The translations under genes were made by a program, and so were the position numbers. Positions 45,601 through 52,223 of a DNA stretch of 64,000 nucleotides are shown in pieces; the first letter of the stretch is position 1, and every line of letters begins with the position of its first letter. Origin of the DNA: CAYWFU01 sp964457585 (GTDB lineage Bacteria > JACRDZ01); NCBI GenBank assembly GCA_964457585.1, contig CAYWFU010000002.1, positions 66,336 to 130,335 of the forward strand. The letters run 5' to 3'. The notes beneath the pieces are model-generated. The model worked only from the letters and a program-made list of their open reading frames with translations, did not search any database and was not told where the DNA came from.

Positions 45601-48220
45601 TACAACAGGAGAAGCAAGTGTAGTAATAAATGTACTGCCAGCGAACATACCGCCTGATGTTACTCTCACTGCTATTCCAGATACAGGCAAAGCACCGCTT
45701 TCTGTGACATTCACAGCAAATGCATTTGATTTTGACGGATATATTATTAAATATGATTGGGATATGGATAGTGATGGAAATTATGAAATCACTAACAGCA
45801 GTAATTCAATCAACTTTATATATGACAATCAAGGCAGTTATACTGCACGTGTAAGAGTAACGGATAATGACAATGCAACAGGAGAAGCAAGTGTAGTAAT
45901 AAATGTACTGCCAGCGAACATACCGCCTGATGTTACTCTCACTGCTATTCCAGATACAGGCAAAGCACCGCTTTCTGTGACATTCACAGCAAATGCATTT
46001 GATTTTGACGGATATATTATTAAATATGATTGGGATATGGATAGTGATGGAAATTATGAAATCACTAACAGCAGTAATTCAATCAACTTTATATATGACA
46101 ATCAAGGCAGTTATACTGCACGTGTAAGAGTAACAGATAATGACAATGCAACAGGAGAAGCAAGTGTAGTAATAAATGTACTGCCTGCAATATCAATTCC
46201 GAAAATTACTTCTATCGTACCGGATTATGGTTATAATTATTCAAGTACCTTTATATCAATGTATGGTGAAAATTTTGATACTACCTGTAAAATATATATT
46301 TCTCCTGGGTATCCATATATAGTAAATAATATAAATACTATTTATTATGCATATGATGTTAAAGTATCGGGAAATTATGCTTATGTTGCAGATGGAGCAT
46401 CAGGACTACAGATAATTGATATCAGTGATTCAACAAATTTTAAAATAATAGGTAGGGTAGATACTCCAGGGAATGCTGCAGGTATCGATGTATCAGGAAA
46501 TTACGCTTATGTTGCAGATGGAGTATCAGGACTACAGATAATTGATATCAGCGATTCAACTAGTTTTAAAATAATGGGGAGCATTAATACTCCTGGAAAT
46601 TGTTTAAAAGTGTATATATCGGGAAATTATGCATATGCAGCAGACGGACTGAATGGTTTGCAGATAATAGATGTTACTAACCCGCTTAACCCGGTTATAG
46701 CCGCAAACGCAGAAACTCCAGGAAATGCTGTAGGAGTAAATTTATCAGGGAATTATGCATATGTGGCCGATAGCTCGAGCGGATTACAAATTATAGATAT
46801 TACAAATCCACTAATGCCTGTCATAATAGGCAAAGTAAATACTCCTGGAAACGCTATGGGTATAGATATATCAGGTAATTATGCTTATGTTGCCGACGGC
46901 ATGACAGGTTTGCAAGTTATTGATATTACAAATCTATTCAAACCGGTTATTATTAGTAATTTGGATACTCCCGGAAATGCTCGTAATATTAGCATTTCAG
47001 GTAATTATGCATTCATAGCAGATAATAAGAAAGGCTTACAGATAATAAATATCGAAAATCCATTTAACCCTGTTTCTGTCAATAATATAGCTACTCCCGG
47101 CCCTGCTGTAGGAATTTTTATATTAAATGACTATGCTTATGTGGCGGAAAAAACGAAAGGATTACAGATAATAAATATTAAATCTGTTTTCAATCCTGGT
47201 TTAATTTCTGAAATTGATACTCCCGGACGTGCTTTAGGAGTAATAACATCAGGAAATTATGCATATATAGCTGATGGAGGAAAAGGGCTGGAAATAATAA
47301 ATATGAATGATAAAAAAATAATAGGATCTATTGATACACCGGGATACGCAACAAATTTATATGTATCAGAAAATTACGCATACCTGGCAGACGGTGCTTC
47401 CGGTTTACAGATAATAGATATTACAAATAATTCAACTCCTGCAATAATAAGCAGCGTAGATACTCAGGGAGTGCTTTCAGATGTCGTAATATCAGGAGAT
47501 TATGCTTATGCAGCAGATGGCTGGAGAGGATTAGAGATAATAGATATTAAAGACCCATATAATCCAGGCATAAAGAGTTTTATAAATACTCCCGGGTCAG
47601 CTTTATCGGTATATATATCAGGTTATTATGCTTATGTTGCTGATGGTTTAAAAGGTTTACAGATTATAAATATTCAAGATCCATTTAATCCGAAATTAGC
47701 AGGTAATATAGATACCCCCGGGAATTCTAATGATATATGTGTATCAGGCGATTATGCTTATATTGCTGACGGATCATCGGGTTTGCAAATTATAGATATA
47801 AAAAATCCATTAAACCCGACAATAATAGCCAATATAGATACTCCAGATTCCGCTTACTCTGTCACTGTCTCAGGTAATTATGCTTATATTGCTGATGGTT
47901 TGAATGGTTTGCAGGTTATAGACATCAGAGATCCGATTAAACCTGTATTGGTTGGAAGTATATATACATTTGATTCTGTACGTAATGTATACATAAATGA
48001 AAATTACATTTATCTGGCAAATTATTCCTCAGGAATAAATATACTTCATAAATTAAGCACTGGAACTGCTTGTATCCCTGCAACTTTTATAAACAGAGAA
48101 CTTCTAACAACAACAGTTCCCATGGGACTTTTGCCAGGAAAATACAATTTAAAAGTAATTAATTCTTTGGATGAACAGGATATTCTTTATAACGGTTTTA
48201 CAGTTTTGAATAAAAATTGA
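33665..48220 (+). CDS. Giant secreted protein: IPT domains split by LVIVD propellers, with PKD domains
   Basis: About 4851 residues, with a signal peptide (FIFIFLLIFILYNRNTILA). Six modules follow. Each begins with the first half of an IPT/TIG domain (pattern I.SI.P..G.N....ITI.G..FD..C..YI, from about 33738, 36529, 38038, 40310, 43180 and 46195). A tract of LVIVD repeats comes next (consensus VSGNYAYVADG.SGLQIIDI..P.NP, 42 residues each), then the missing IPT half (C.P..F.....L...VP.GL.PGKY.I...N). I count 14, 7, 7, 14, 14 and 14 blades. PKD domains (DWDLDGDGNFE, VRVTDNDG) follow modules 1-5 in numbers 2, 1, 4, 3 and 3. There is no anchor or sorting signal at the C-terminus. LVIVD proteins are surface or secreted; adhesion is likely but unproven. 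The reading crosses the N gap. Confidence 0.88.
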   Translation: MYKKKFIFIFLLIFILYNRNTILAVPPVINSVFPKAGFNNKATDITITGEKFDTSCKVYINPMNPSVVNSSFVGLKPTDIFISGNFAYVTSAPEGPGYITGLYILNISNPNNPIQVGTVFGLDHPNDVYVSGNYAYIADGYSGLQIIDILNPANPQVIKTVDTPGFAASVYVSGNYAYVADVESGIQIIDIGTESIKETINPGEYEYVSDVYVKGDYLYATVNNYDYTKPRPGYLWKISVNDIINKIINNINNIDIKKIKITEDTDLYDVYIEKDLFYFTTVSGLIVGDINVSDEFYEKNFLNIEFDVPQVDQRLGDFCISGKYAYIPGKYGLNIVDVSNPSDLKKVARIDTGRVNYVTSAVYVSGKYAYTTVTDNNTVGIFQVIDITSPVNPSRVSNVETPGFANDVDISVFGLNSYAYVTYAYRSDSSGIQVININDPKNPIKLSSYITPGYVKKVRILNNYAYLINWGELQIIDISVPYVLSKAGNINLLVYSTNDIDVSGNYAYVTYRDMTKGLFVIDITDPKSLKIIGTLNTLSKASGLHVSGNYAYVADGVSGLRIIDISNKTAPNIKSSIYLDYYLNNYDEAEDIYVSGDYAYVTTFNEFYGLYIINISDPSNPIIKSKLIMPKGYYRIYVKDNYAYISNAGLLSTRADNMGIYIIDINDPSKPYIISSGNTPGDSQNLIVTDNNIYAADGYAGLQVFDKKSFLTSCTPVFFTNETKLTTEIPSLLNGGRYNIKIRNSLNEQALLYNGFRVISDSYLPTLKAAPQLPLSGKLKAPITVNFTAEINDPEASPIINYEWDLDGDGNFEKTTTTDTANITYYSEGTYTPKVRITDTDGVITEAANTVVVLPPNLPPTITSFTSSELLGNKSLSVTFTLKASDDDIITRCDLDLNGDGNYETIYNTNSPSIDITTSLYKYENFGLYNAKARITDNDGVTAEAAITINVTGDPGITSIDPNNGANDKTTSITINGKAFDPTCNVYIAAAASPNIIGNVKPDNAYFKNVFISNNYAFVTDINDLYNDLRIIDISDPKKPTIESTVDITGQVSEVYVSGNYAYVTSTSNDGYLYIIKIKEYNKYLKKDIINPRIINSIGPFSIGPFSKNVYVCVLEDYIYVASSNKLYIYSYSNSKNTVSFVKYFVIDGYASGVYISGNYVYVTSNNISNYNLGIIDISDIKNAYIVKNVTVSGYASGVYISGDYAYIANNNSLQIIDISNPNIPIIAGSVSTPSLAASVYIDGNYAYVTCWEKGLIIIDISNPTIAVITAIVDTPGFANSVNVSGNYAFVADYSGGLQIIDINNRANPGVTSNECESVKFVDSNQMTADVPKGLKKGKYDIIVANGTGQKSNNSDFTVLDPLNQKPTINLTADIDNGYPPLYVTFTAKASDLDGNIIRYRWDFNNDGIYDEILYTSSTLDYKSKIFYNPGVYTVKVNVTDNNKEESEASINIDVKGYPKISSIDPNYGYNNLDTDITIKGENFDNTCKAYITPSNFSPIVGNYLYNPGTSFINDLYISGPYAYVADKNYGLQIIDIVNPINPKIVGSVSIQNSANDVYISGNYAYVADNDTGVQIINISDPTKPGIRSTAYTPGSASGVYVSGNYAYVADGFYGLQIIDISNPYFPKRIGSVDTPGNATRVYVSGNYAYVADGFYGLQIIDISSPALPKLIGSVDTPGNATDVYVSGNYAYVADGSNGLQIIDISSPANSSLKTTVTIAGYTSGVYISGQYAYLANGDNVNNVDIGFLQIIDISDPLNPRLFGSVYTPGFAQNIFIAGKYVYVADSNYGLQIINKLSAGSICEPISFDNNTQLTAKVPKGLMPGGYNITVFNNEGYKSFYQFTVYDAQNQPPDITSLKADPINGDAPLLVNLIADASDIDGDIISYEWFFGDGSSNITTNINNTKHLYTKPAAYYAQVRVTDNDGAQTIKGVNINVTANQSPQVYLSANQYYGKVPLTISFTANSFDSDGNIIKYEWDFNGDGIYDSTINSNLDTLNVDYTYETSGTYYSSVKVIDNDGASGQSYTAIVVNSNQPPQVYLYANPNYGKAPLLVNFYASAFDNDGNITKYEWDFNNDGIYETTSSDAYYISNIYNTTGTYIANVKVTDDDNAEAISTAVINVLQENKIPAVTLYTSPGSGDLPLLINFYAIASDIDGIVIRYEWDFDGDGNIDTITDEGNANYTYTKAGIYNARVKVMDNDGASAENAAMVRAIKDPPAIYSITPNFSYNDSTSNITINGLNFDSTCRIYMGQSNYFIASKIKTPGHPYNIKVSGNYAYAASYDSGLQIIDISDTSNIKVVGGVDTSSAAVSVSLSGNYAYVADGESGLYIIDVSDAANPMIVGTANTPGSAYNVYASGNYAYMASYDSGLQVIDCSDITNPKIVSSIKTYGYTYDVFISGNYAYVADGYNGLTIIDISDASNPKITGNVDTPGFALSVNISGKYAYIADGDSGLEIIDISDAANPTIIKTINTPGYAWNVSILNNYAYVADGFAGVQIIDISFPENSQIIGSINIPGFFSNIDISGKYAYVIDVFNAIQLIDISNSTNLSMVSTVNTSNYTSDLKVSGNYAYVADGDNGLKIVDFSDAANPIIVGSIDTPGTAIGISIFGNYAYVADRDSGLEIIDISDAANPTITGSIDTPGIAIGISISGNYAYVTDGDSGLEIIDISDAANPTITGSIDTPGTAIGISISGNYAYIADGDSGLEIIDISDAANPVIAGNIVLPDFTYDVSVSGKYAYVANRDNGLKIIDISDLANLKIIGSVDTPGFAIGVYISGNYAYIADNNKGLQIIDITDAADPKIVDNVSTLRSANKVYVSENYIYVADGGAGLHVFNKLNSEYICNPTSFVNDKTLNTYVPMGFIPGKYYVKIIDSNGKKAVSYDAFKILSNSFNVPPQVDLTAVPDTGKAPLSVTFTANALDSDGTIIGYDWDLDSDGNYEILNSSSNTMNYTYNNQGSYNARVRVTDNDSAIGEAGIAINVFPPNVPPQVNLSAVPDTGKAPLSVTFTANALDSDGTIIGYDWDLDXXXXXXXXXXXXXXXXXXXXXXXXXXXXXXXXXXRVTDNDSAIGEAGIAINVLPPNVPPQVSLDADREIINIPFPITFTANAIDSDGYITRYDWDLDGDGNFENTTTNNIVSYIYNKKGSYNIRVLVTDNDGAIQEANIIIKALAFPEIISIEPNYNYNYQNTFTSINGKNFDTTCRLYISPGGPYSLGNITLSGEISGFHFSDNYAYVTYTKLDSSNLYESAGLQIIDIKNSNKLKVISNIDIPGWDLRLNVLNNYAYVIYNAMPGPQLQIIDINNPENPNLLGNITLNGYFINAFNVSEKYAYIANNLSELQILDISDSSNINSIGSVNITGSAKNIYISENYAYVAYIEYGEFNQINSGLQVIDISDPANLVIVNNIPLSGGEISCFYTNGTFMYIMLDQQLKSNLNIIDISVPGNPVIINSGINLPVTPKDIYVLDNYIYIADTSSGLKIIDISNPNNPYVVGGTATIGIPSAIHVSGNYVYTIYTGWNVSGMQIIDVSVPDNPKTEGNIQTSMYTWNVYLSGIYAYIADGTAGLKIADVSVPGNTKILGSIDTLGEACNVFISGSYAYVVNRNSMGSLQQKTLGLKIIDISNPENLYIVGGVDMQDIPYAVYVSGNYAYLANGTAGLKIIDISVPYDPKIVSSIDTPGVARGITISGNYAYVADGKSDFDMNPVSYTGLHIIDIKDPLNPTLLNSIDTPGEPYSVYLTENYAYLADGSFGLQILDITDPVNTKIISNFNSIINPWSPSRSVYVSGNYAYLANTASGIQVIDISNPYLPILVSNLSNSGWALDVQGTKNYVYVANGLRGLQILDKLSLGTLCQPVNFIDSTKINTIIPARLMSGKYNIKIINSSQDESVFYNGFKVLKSFVMPPFVNLFVDTVSGKAPLKVNFYASAFDLDGNIVRYEWDLNGDGNFETITVDDTVSYTYDLQGYYFARVRVTDNDGTTGEASVVINVLPANIPPDVTLTAIPDTGKAPLSVTFTANAFDFDGYIIKYDWDMDSDGNYEITNSSNSINFIYDNQGSYTARVRVTDNDNATGEASVVINVLPANIPPDVTLTAIPDTGKAPLSVTFTANAFDFDGYIIKYDWDMDSDGNYEITNSSNSINFIYDNQGSYTARVRVTDNDNATGEASVVINVLPAISIPKITSIVPDYGYNYSSTFISMYGENFDTTCKIYISPGYPYIVNNINTIYYAYDVKVSGNYAYVADGASGLQIIDISDSTNFKIIGRVDTPGNAAGIDVSGNYAYVADGVSGLQIIDISDSTSFKIMGSINTPGNCLKVYISGNYAYAADGLNGLQIIDVTNPLNPVIAANAETPGNAVGVNLSGNYAYVADSSSGLQIIDITNPLMPVIIGKVNTPGNAMGIDISGNYAYVADGMTGLQVIDITNLFKPVIISNLDTPGNARNISISGNYAFIADNKKGLQIINIENPFNPVSVNNIATPGPAVGIFILNDYAYVAEKTKGLQIINIKSVFNPGLISEIDTPGRALGVITSGNYAYIADGGKGLEIINMNDKKIIGSIDTPGYATNLYVSENYAYLADGASGLQIIDITNNSTPAIISSVDTQGVLSDVVISGDYAYAADGWRGLEIIDIKDPYNPGIKSFINTPGSALSVYISGYYAYVADGLKGLQIINIQDPFNPKLAGNIDTPGNSNDICVSGDYAYIADGSSGLQIIDIKNPLNPTIIANIDTPDSAYSVTVSGNYAYIADGLNGLQVIDIRDPIKPVLVGSIYTFDSVRNVYINENYIYLANYSSGINILHKLSTGTACIPATFINRELLTTTVPMGLLPGKYNLKVINSLDEQDILYNGFTVLNKN
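41455..41832 (+). repeat. Three near-identical 126-base LVIVD units
   Basis: The word AATAGGTATAAGCATT recurs at 41476, 41602 and 41728, exactly 126 bases (42 codons) apart, with only a few differences between units. A similar young pair with the same 126-base period begins at 38561 and 38687. They show the propeller tract growing by unit duplication. Confidence 0.85.
42750..42849. other. Assembly gap of 100 N inside tandem PKD repeats
   Basis: Exactly 100 N, the usual placeholder for a gap of unknown length. Both sides are nearly identical PKD repeat sequence. If one repeat bridges them, 85 bases are missing by comparison with the previous PKD unit, so the frame across 100 N is kept by chance. 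The true number of PKD units here may be higher. Confidence 0.95.
45641..46186 (+). repeat. Tandem 273-base PKD duplication, almost identical copies
   Basis: The segment starting GCGAACATACCGCCTGATG at 45641 recurs at 45914, 273 bases (91 codons) later. The two copies differ at only a handful of positions, chiefly near the end of the second. This is a very recent in-frame domain duplication. Confidence 0.9.
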
Positions 48221-48238
48221 TTACTGCTGTGTCAGACT

Positions 48239-48369
48239 AATGGCAGTAACTTAAGGGTTTTTTAATGTTTTTATGGTTTTTTATTATTTGTAGTTGCTTG
48301 ATTTATCAAGCTTTTTTTATGTTCGATAAATCGAACAACTACAATTTTATATCTTAAGTTACTGCCATT
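48239..48369. mobile_element. Miniature inverted-repeat element, family A (second full copy)
   Basis: It begins AATGGCAGTAACTTAAGG and ends CTTAAGTTACTGCCATT, with the same internal TGTAGTTG / TTGATTTATCAA / TTCGATAAATCGAA / CAACTACA order as at 26.07 kb. It lies between the giant gene and the PAS/GAF gene. I see no convincing target duplication here. Its hairpins may also end transcription of the giant gene. Confidence 0.75.
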
Positions 48370-48396
48370 GACCATAATTAGACGGAGGAGGGGAAA

Positions 48397-50196
48397 ATGA
48401 TACAAGCCCATGATAATTCTATTCCATCGAATGCTTTTAATTTTTTTGATTTAAAACCTTCCGCATATATTGCAATTGATCTGGCAGGTGAGATAGTTTA
48501 CTGCAATGACTCGTTCACCAAAATTTTTTCATTGGACAAAAGAACTGTAGTGCATCATTTATTAACAGAATTTTTTCTTCAGTCTGATGGCGAGGGCGTA
48601 CTTACTTTTGCCAATATCCAGAAAAGACTTCAGGAAGCAGATAATTTTGAATTGGATGCCTGCATTAAAAAGAGCTCCTCAAATATTCAGTCTGTCAAAC
48701 TTTATATAACAAAATTATCTAAAGAGGGGAAAAAATTTATTTCCATAAAAGTAACAGTTAATGCTGATCAGGCAATTACAGACAAAAAAAAATTAAAATT
48801 AATGCAAAAAGCGCAATCTTTAAGCGGAGATACTGATCATATATTATATGCTGCAGCGCAATCAGTTTATGATGAATTGCAGGGATATTTTGTTATTATA
48901 AAAACAAAAAAAAACAATGAACTTTTTTTTAGATCAGGATTTAATATCCCTGATGAACTTAAAGAACAAAAAGTTGAACTTATAGAAACAAGTATTTGCA
49001 AACCCATTTTTTCAATAAAAAAGCCTCTGATATTAAATAATCTTACAATTGATAAACCTCAAATTAAAGATCCAATAATAGAAAAATATAAAATAAATTC
49101 CTTTTTAGGTGTCCCGTTTTTTAACCATAATCAGGAAGTAATGGGAGTATTTGCTCTTTATGATTTTAATAACAGAAATTTTGGAGCAAAAGATGTAAGA
49201 GTAATGGATATGTTTGTTTCCAGAATTGCTGAAGAATTGCATCGTGAAAATACTGCTAAAGTCTTGCAGGAAACATCGGATAATAAAAGCGAAATTGATA
49301 ATAAAACATCAAAATCCAGATTCAGTCCAATAAAAGATGTCGAAAGGTATGTAAAAAAAGTTTCAGGTGTGGATATGAAAAATATAGATACACAGCAATT
49401 GTCTTCTAAAAAAACTTATGCTAAAGAAGGTGATATCAATAAAAAAGTTGATATTCATCCTGAAGAAAATAACACTCAGAAAAAAAATAATGAAGAAAAA
49501 AAATCTGAATCTGCTGAATCAGTCGAAAACCCAATGCAGAAGGAGAAAAAACCTGTAAATTTGAGTGAATTAATTGAAAAGATGAAGAGCACCATTGAAT
49601 CTGACTCACTACTTATTAACTGGAAAAATGTAAAAGATTTATCGGAAATGCCTATTATGAATATACAAAATTTGATTAAACAGATAGAAGATGAAGCTGT
49701 TTGTGTTGGTGTTATTCATGAAAAAGAATTGATATATGCAAATAATGCTTTTTTAAAACTTAAAGAATGTAAAATAGATAAAGTATATAAGGAAATGGCA
49801 GAAAAAAATTTATTATCTTCACCTAAAATACTTGAAGAAGAAAAAAAGAATTTGGAATTAAAAGAAAAAGATATATTAAATCATTATTTTTTTAAAATGT
49901 CCAGTCCAGGCGGGGAATCTTTTGTTGGAGATATTTCAATAGGCAGGATTATTTTGAATGATAAAAAATTTTTAGAAATTATTGTTGGAAAAATTAATTC
50001 TTTTTCTATGTTAATGGGTTTTGCAGGAATTCCTATAGCATCTATTTTTCATTCATCTAAGGGTAAGGAAAGAGTTGAAGAGGCAGATTTAAAGGAAAAA
50101 ATATATAATGAAATAGGGAATAAGCAAATTTATTTCGGTAAATTGATGGATGTAATTAATAATGTAATACAGAATTCAGGCAGTATGGATAAGTAG
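48397..50196 (+). CDS. PAS-GAF sensor protein without output domain
   Basis: 599 residues after a strong GGAGGAGGGG ribosome site. A PAS-like domain occupies about residues 10-120 (AYIAIDLAGEIVYCNDSFTKIFSLDK). A GAF domain follows at about 150-290 (INSFLGVPFFNHNQEVMGVFALYDF). A charged linker of about 110 residues comes next, then a second PAS-like segment from about 430 (AVCVGVIHEKELIYANNAFLKLKE). There is no kinase, cyclase or methyl-accepting domain and no membrane span. Its stop abuts that of the convergent histidine kinase gene with no gap. Confidence 0.75.
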   Translation: MIQAHDNSIPSNAFNFFDLKPSAYIAIDLAGEIVYCNDSFTKIFSLDKRTVVHHLLTEFFLQSDGEGVLTFANIQKRLQEADNFELDACIKKSSSNIQSVKLYITKLSKEGKKFISIKVTVNADQAITDKKKLKLMQKAQSLSGDTDHILYAAAQSVYDELQGYFVIIKTKKNNELFFRSGFNIPDELKEQKVELIETSICKPIFSIKKPLILNNLTIDKPQIKDPIIEKYKINSFLGVPFFNHNQEVMGVFALYDFNNRNFGAKDVRVMDMFVSRIAEELHRENTAKVLQETSDNKSEIDNKTSKSRFSPIKDVERYVKKVSGVDMKNIDTQQLSSKKTYAKEGDINKKVDIHPEENNTQKKNNEEKKSESAESVENPMQKEKKPVNLSELIEKMKSTIESDSLLINWKNVKDLSEMPIMNIQNLIKQIEDEAVCVGVIHEKELIYANNAFLKLKECKIDKVYKEMAEKNLLSSPKILEEEKKNLELKEKDILNHYFFKMSSPGGESFVGDISIGRIILNDKKFLEIIVGKINSFSMLMGFAGIPIASIFHSSKGKERVEEADLKEKIYNEIGNKQIYFGKLMDVINNVIQNSGSMDK

Positions 50197-51564
50197 TTAA
50201 TTATTGCTAACTTCCGGCAAAACAAATGAAAATATTGAACCTATCCCAATTGTGCTTTCAACTTCAATTGGCACTTTATGTAAATTTAATACATCTTTTA
50301 CTATAGATAATCCAATACCTGTACCATCGAATTTTCTAGTAGAACTGGAATCCGCCTGATAAAAACGATGGAAAATTTTATCTATTGTTTCAATGGGAAT
50401 CCCTATCCCTTTATCAATTACAGAAATTTTAATATATTTTTTCTTAAAATCAATATAGCAGTCATTGCGATTAGGACAATTAATAAATTTAATATCTTCA
50501 CCTGAAATTTTTTCAATTTTTATTATTATTTCTCCCTTATCAGTAAATTTTATGGCATTTCCGATTAAATTTATTAAAACAAGATTTATTTTCTCATCAT
50601 CTCCAAGAACTTTTACATGTTTATTTAAATTATTCTGTAAAACTAGTTTTAATCCTTTAGATGTTGCAAGCGGAGTCATTTCATTTATGCGGTGTTTAAT
50701 TAATGATTCCGGATTGAATTCTGTAATATTGAATTGCAGTACAGTTCGTTCAAGTTTTGTAGATATTAAAAGATTGTTTATTAAAAAAATTAATCGTTCG
50801 GTATTACGCAGAATAATATATAATTTATCTATTTGATCATTTGTTAATGCTCCGAATTTTTTTTCTAAAAATAAATGAGTATATCCTTTTATGGAAGTAA
50901 GCGGTGTCCTGAGTTCATGTGAAATATTTGCAAGGAAATCAGATTTCATTTGATCTAATGATTGCAATTCATCATTTGCTTTTTCAAGATTTTTTAATGA
51001 ATGCTGAACTGTATAATTTAATTCAGCATTCTCTATGGCAACTGCTGCCTGACTGGCTATAATTGTAACCAGTTCTTGTTCATATTTACCAAATTTGTTG
51101 GGTTTATTATGAGAAAGAAGAAGCATACCTTTTAATTTATTTCTATATGTAATTAAAGGGACACCAAGAAAGCTTGTTATTTTGACATGTCCTTCAGGAA
51201 TACCAACTGACCGAGGATCTTTTTTTAAATTTTGTATACATAAAGGCTTTTTCGTATTCATAATAACTCTATAAATTCCTGTTCCTTTAGGTTCGGCTTT
51301 TACATCCTTTTTTGATATCCCGGAAAGCCCGGCAAATTTATATGAATATTTGCCATCTTTTTTTTCAATCATTAAAAGTGCAGAAGCTTGAGCTTTTGTT
51401 AATTGGCGTGACATATCTGCAATCATCTGAAGCAGCCTATCTATTTTAAATTCGGATGATAAAGCAATGCCGACTTGAGTTAAGCTTTCAAGGTCTTTAA
51501 CATGTTTTGTTAATTCTTTGCATTTATAATTGATATTTTTTTTTTTTGAGATTTTGTGGTTCAT
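50197..51564 (-). CDS. Soluble GAF-domain sensor histidine kinase
   Basis: 455 residues and no membrane span. A GAF domain at about 30-180 (ITSFLGVPLITYRNKLKGMLLLSH) is followed by HisKA with the phospho-acceptor in FLANISHELRTPLTSIKGY (about residue 217) and HATPase with NLIGNAIKFTDKG, DKGIGIP, FHRFYQ and GTGIGLSIVK. A small insertion with two cysteines (NCPNRNDC) lies between the N and G1 boxes. No response regulator is adjacent. Its GAF resembles that of the convergent gene, so the two may sense related signals. Confidence 0.92.
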   Translation of the reverse strand: MNHKISKKKNINYKCKELTKHVKDLESLTQVGIALSSEFKIDRLLQMIADMSRQLTKAQASALLMIEKKDGKYSYKFAGLSGISKKDVKAEPKGTGIYRVIMNTKKPLCIQNLKKDPRSVGIPEGHVKITSFLGVPLITYRNKLKGMLLLSHNKPNKFGKYEQELVTIIASQAAVAIENAELNYTVQHSLKNLEKANDELQSLDQMKSDFLANISHELRTPLTSIKGYTHLFLEKKFGALTNDQIDKLYIILRNTERLIFLINNLLISTKLERTVLQFNITEFNPESLIKHRINEMTPLATSKGLKLVLQNNLNKHVKVLGDDEKINLVLINLIGNAIKFTDKGEIIIKIEKISGEDIKFINCPNRNDCYIDFKKKYIKISVIDKGIGIPIETIDKIFHRFYQADSSSTRKFDGTGIGLSIVKDVLNLHKVPIEVESTIGIGSIFSFVLPEVSNN

Positions 51565-51639
51565 AATGTATAATTATATAACACTAATTTAGAAAATTGT
51601 AAATTTTTTATTGAATTTTTTAAAAATTGGATAAATCAT

Positions 51640-51687
51640 ATGACCAAAGTTAACATTAGTATCTCTGGTATGAGTTGTGCATCCTGA
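51640..51687 (+). pseudogene. Stub of a heavy-metal-associated (HMA) domain gene
   Basis: ATG 51640 reads MTKVNISISGMSCAS and then TGA, where a CopA/CopZ-type HMA domain would continue with the second cysteine of GMSCASC. The break falls at the start of a hairpin sequence (ATCCCCGA..TCGGGGAT). Only the first 15 codons remain. Confidence 0.6.
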
Positions 51688-51989
51688 AAATCTATATCCC
51701 CGATAAAACATGTCGGGGATGACATGCAGGAGGTTGTGTCATTCCCGATGCTATGAAGATAGGAGACAGGAAATCATAACCAAACTTAACAATGACAAAA
51801 GCAGCTTGATAATTGTTTGGGCATTTATTGGAATTTGGAGCTTATTTGTTTTTTTGGTGCTTGTATTTATTTTGGGATTTGAGTTGTTGTTACCGAAGGC
51901 AGCCTAATTTATTTCTTTTTAAGCAGGGGGATGGGGATGAATTGGTACATTTTAAAAAAGATACCCTGCGGCGGCTCTACCGCAGGGCT
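51688..51989. other. Gene-poor debris with a CCCCGA hairpin
   Basis: An inverted repeat ATCCCCGA/TCGGGGAT lies at about 51700-51721. After it, one short open frame (to 51907) ends in a single hydrophobic span (IGIWSLFVFLVLVFILGFELLL), which may be the end of a lost membrane protein. At 51964-51987 is CCCTGCGG..CCGCAGGG, another small hairpin. I see no intact gene. Confidence 0.5.
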
Positions 51990-52204
51990 AATGGCATTGA
52001 CAATTGAGCATTAAGAGCTAAAATAGTACTATGGCAAAAGGCGATGATATTCAAGAAAGATTAATCAATTTTGCAGTGAGAATAATCAATCTCAATTCAT
52101 CACTGTCGAATACTCAAGCAGGATGGTTTAATGCTCAATGCTCAATGCTCAATTGTCAATGCTCAATGCTCAATTTAATAATAGATTTAGTGTCAATGCC
52201 ATTG
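51990..52204. mobile_element. Miniature element, family B, carrying a four-helix-bundle gene stub
   Basis: Ends AATGGCATTGAC (51990) and GTCAATGCCATT (to 52203) are inverted. ACCGCAGGGCT stands on both sides (51979-51989 and 52205-52215), an apparent 11-base target duplication. Inside, ATG 52031 reads AKGDDIQERLINFAVRIINL, then SSLSNTQAG. This is the start of four-helix-bundle (23S rRNA intervening-sequence/Avd-like) proteins, cut off after about 30 codons by tandem ATGCTCAAT units. Family B shares its outermost AATGGCA bases with family A. Confidence 0.72.
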
Positions 52205-52223
52205 ACCGCAGGGCTCTTTATCT

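Noticed and set aside
33665..48220. The giant protein as a sorted or anchored surface protein
   Set aside because: No LPXTG, PEP-CTERM, type IX or membrane anchor at the C-terminus, which ends FTVLNKN after an IPT half-domain.
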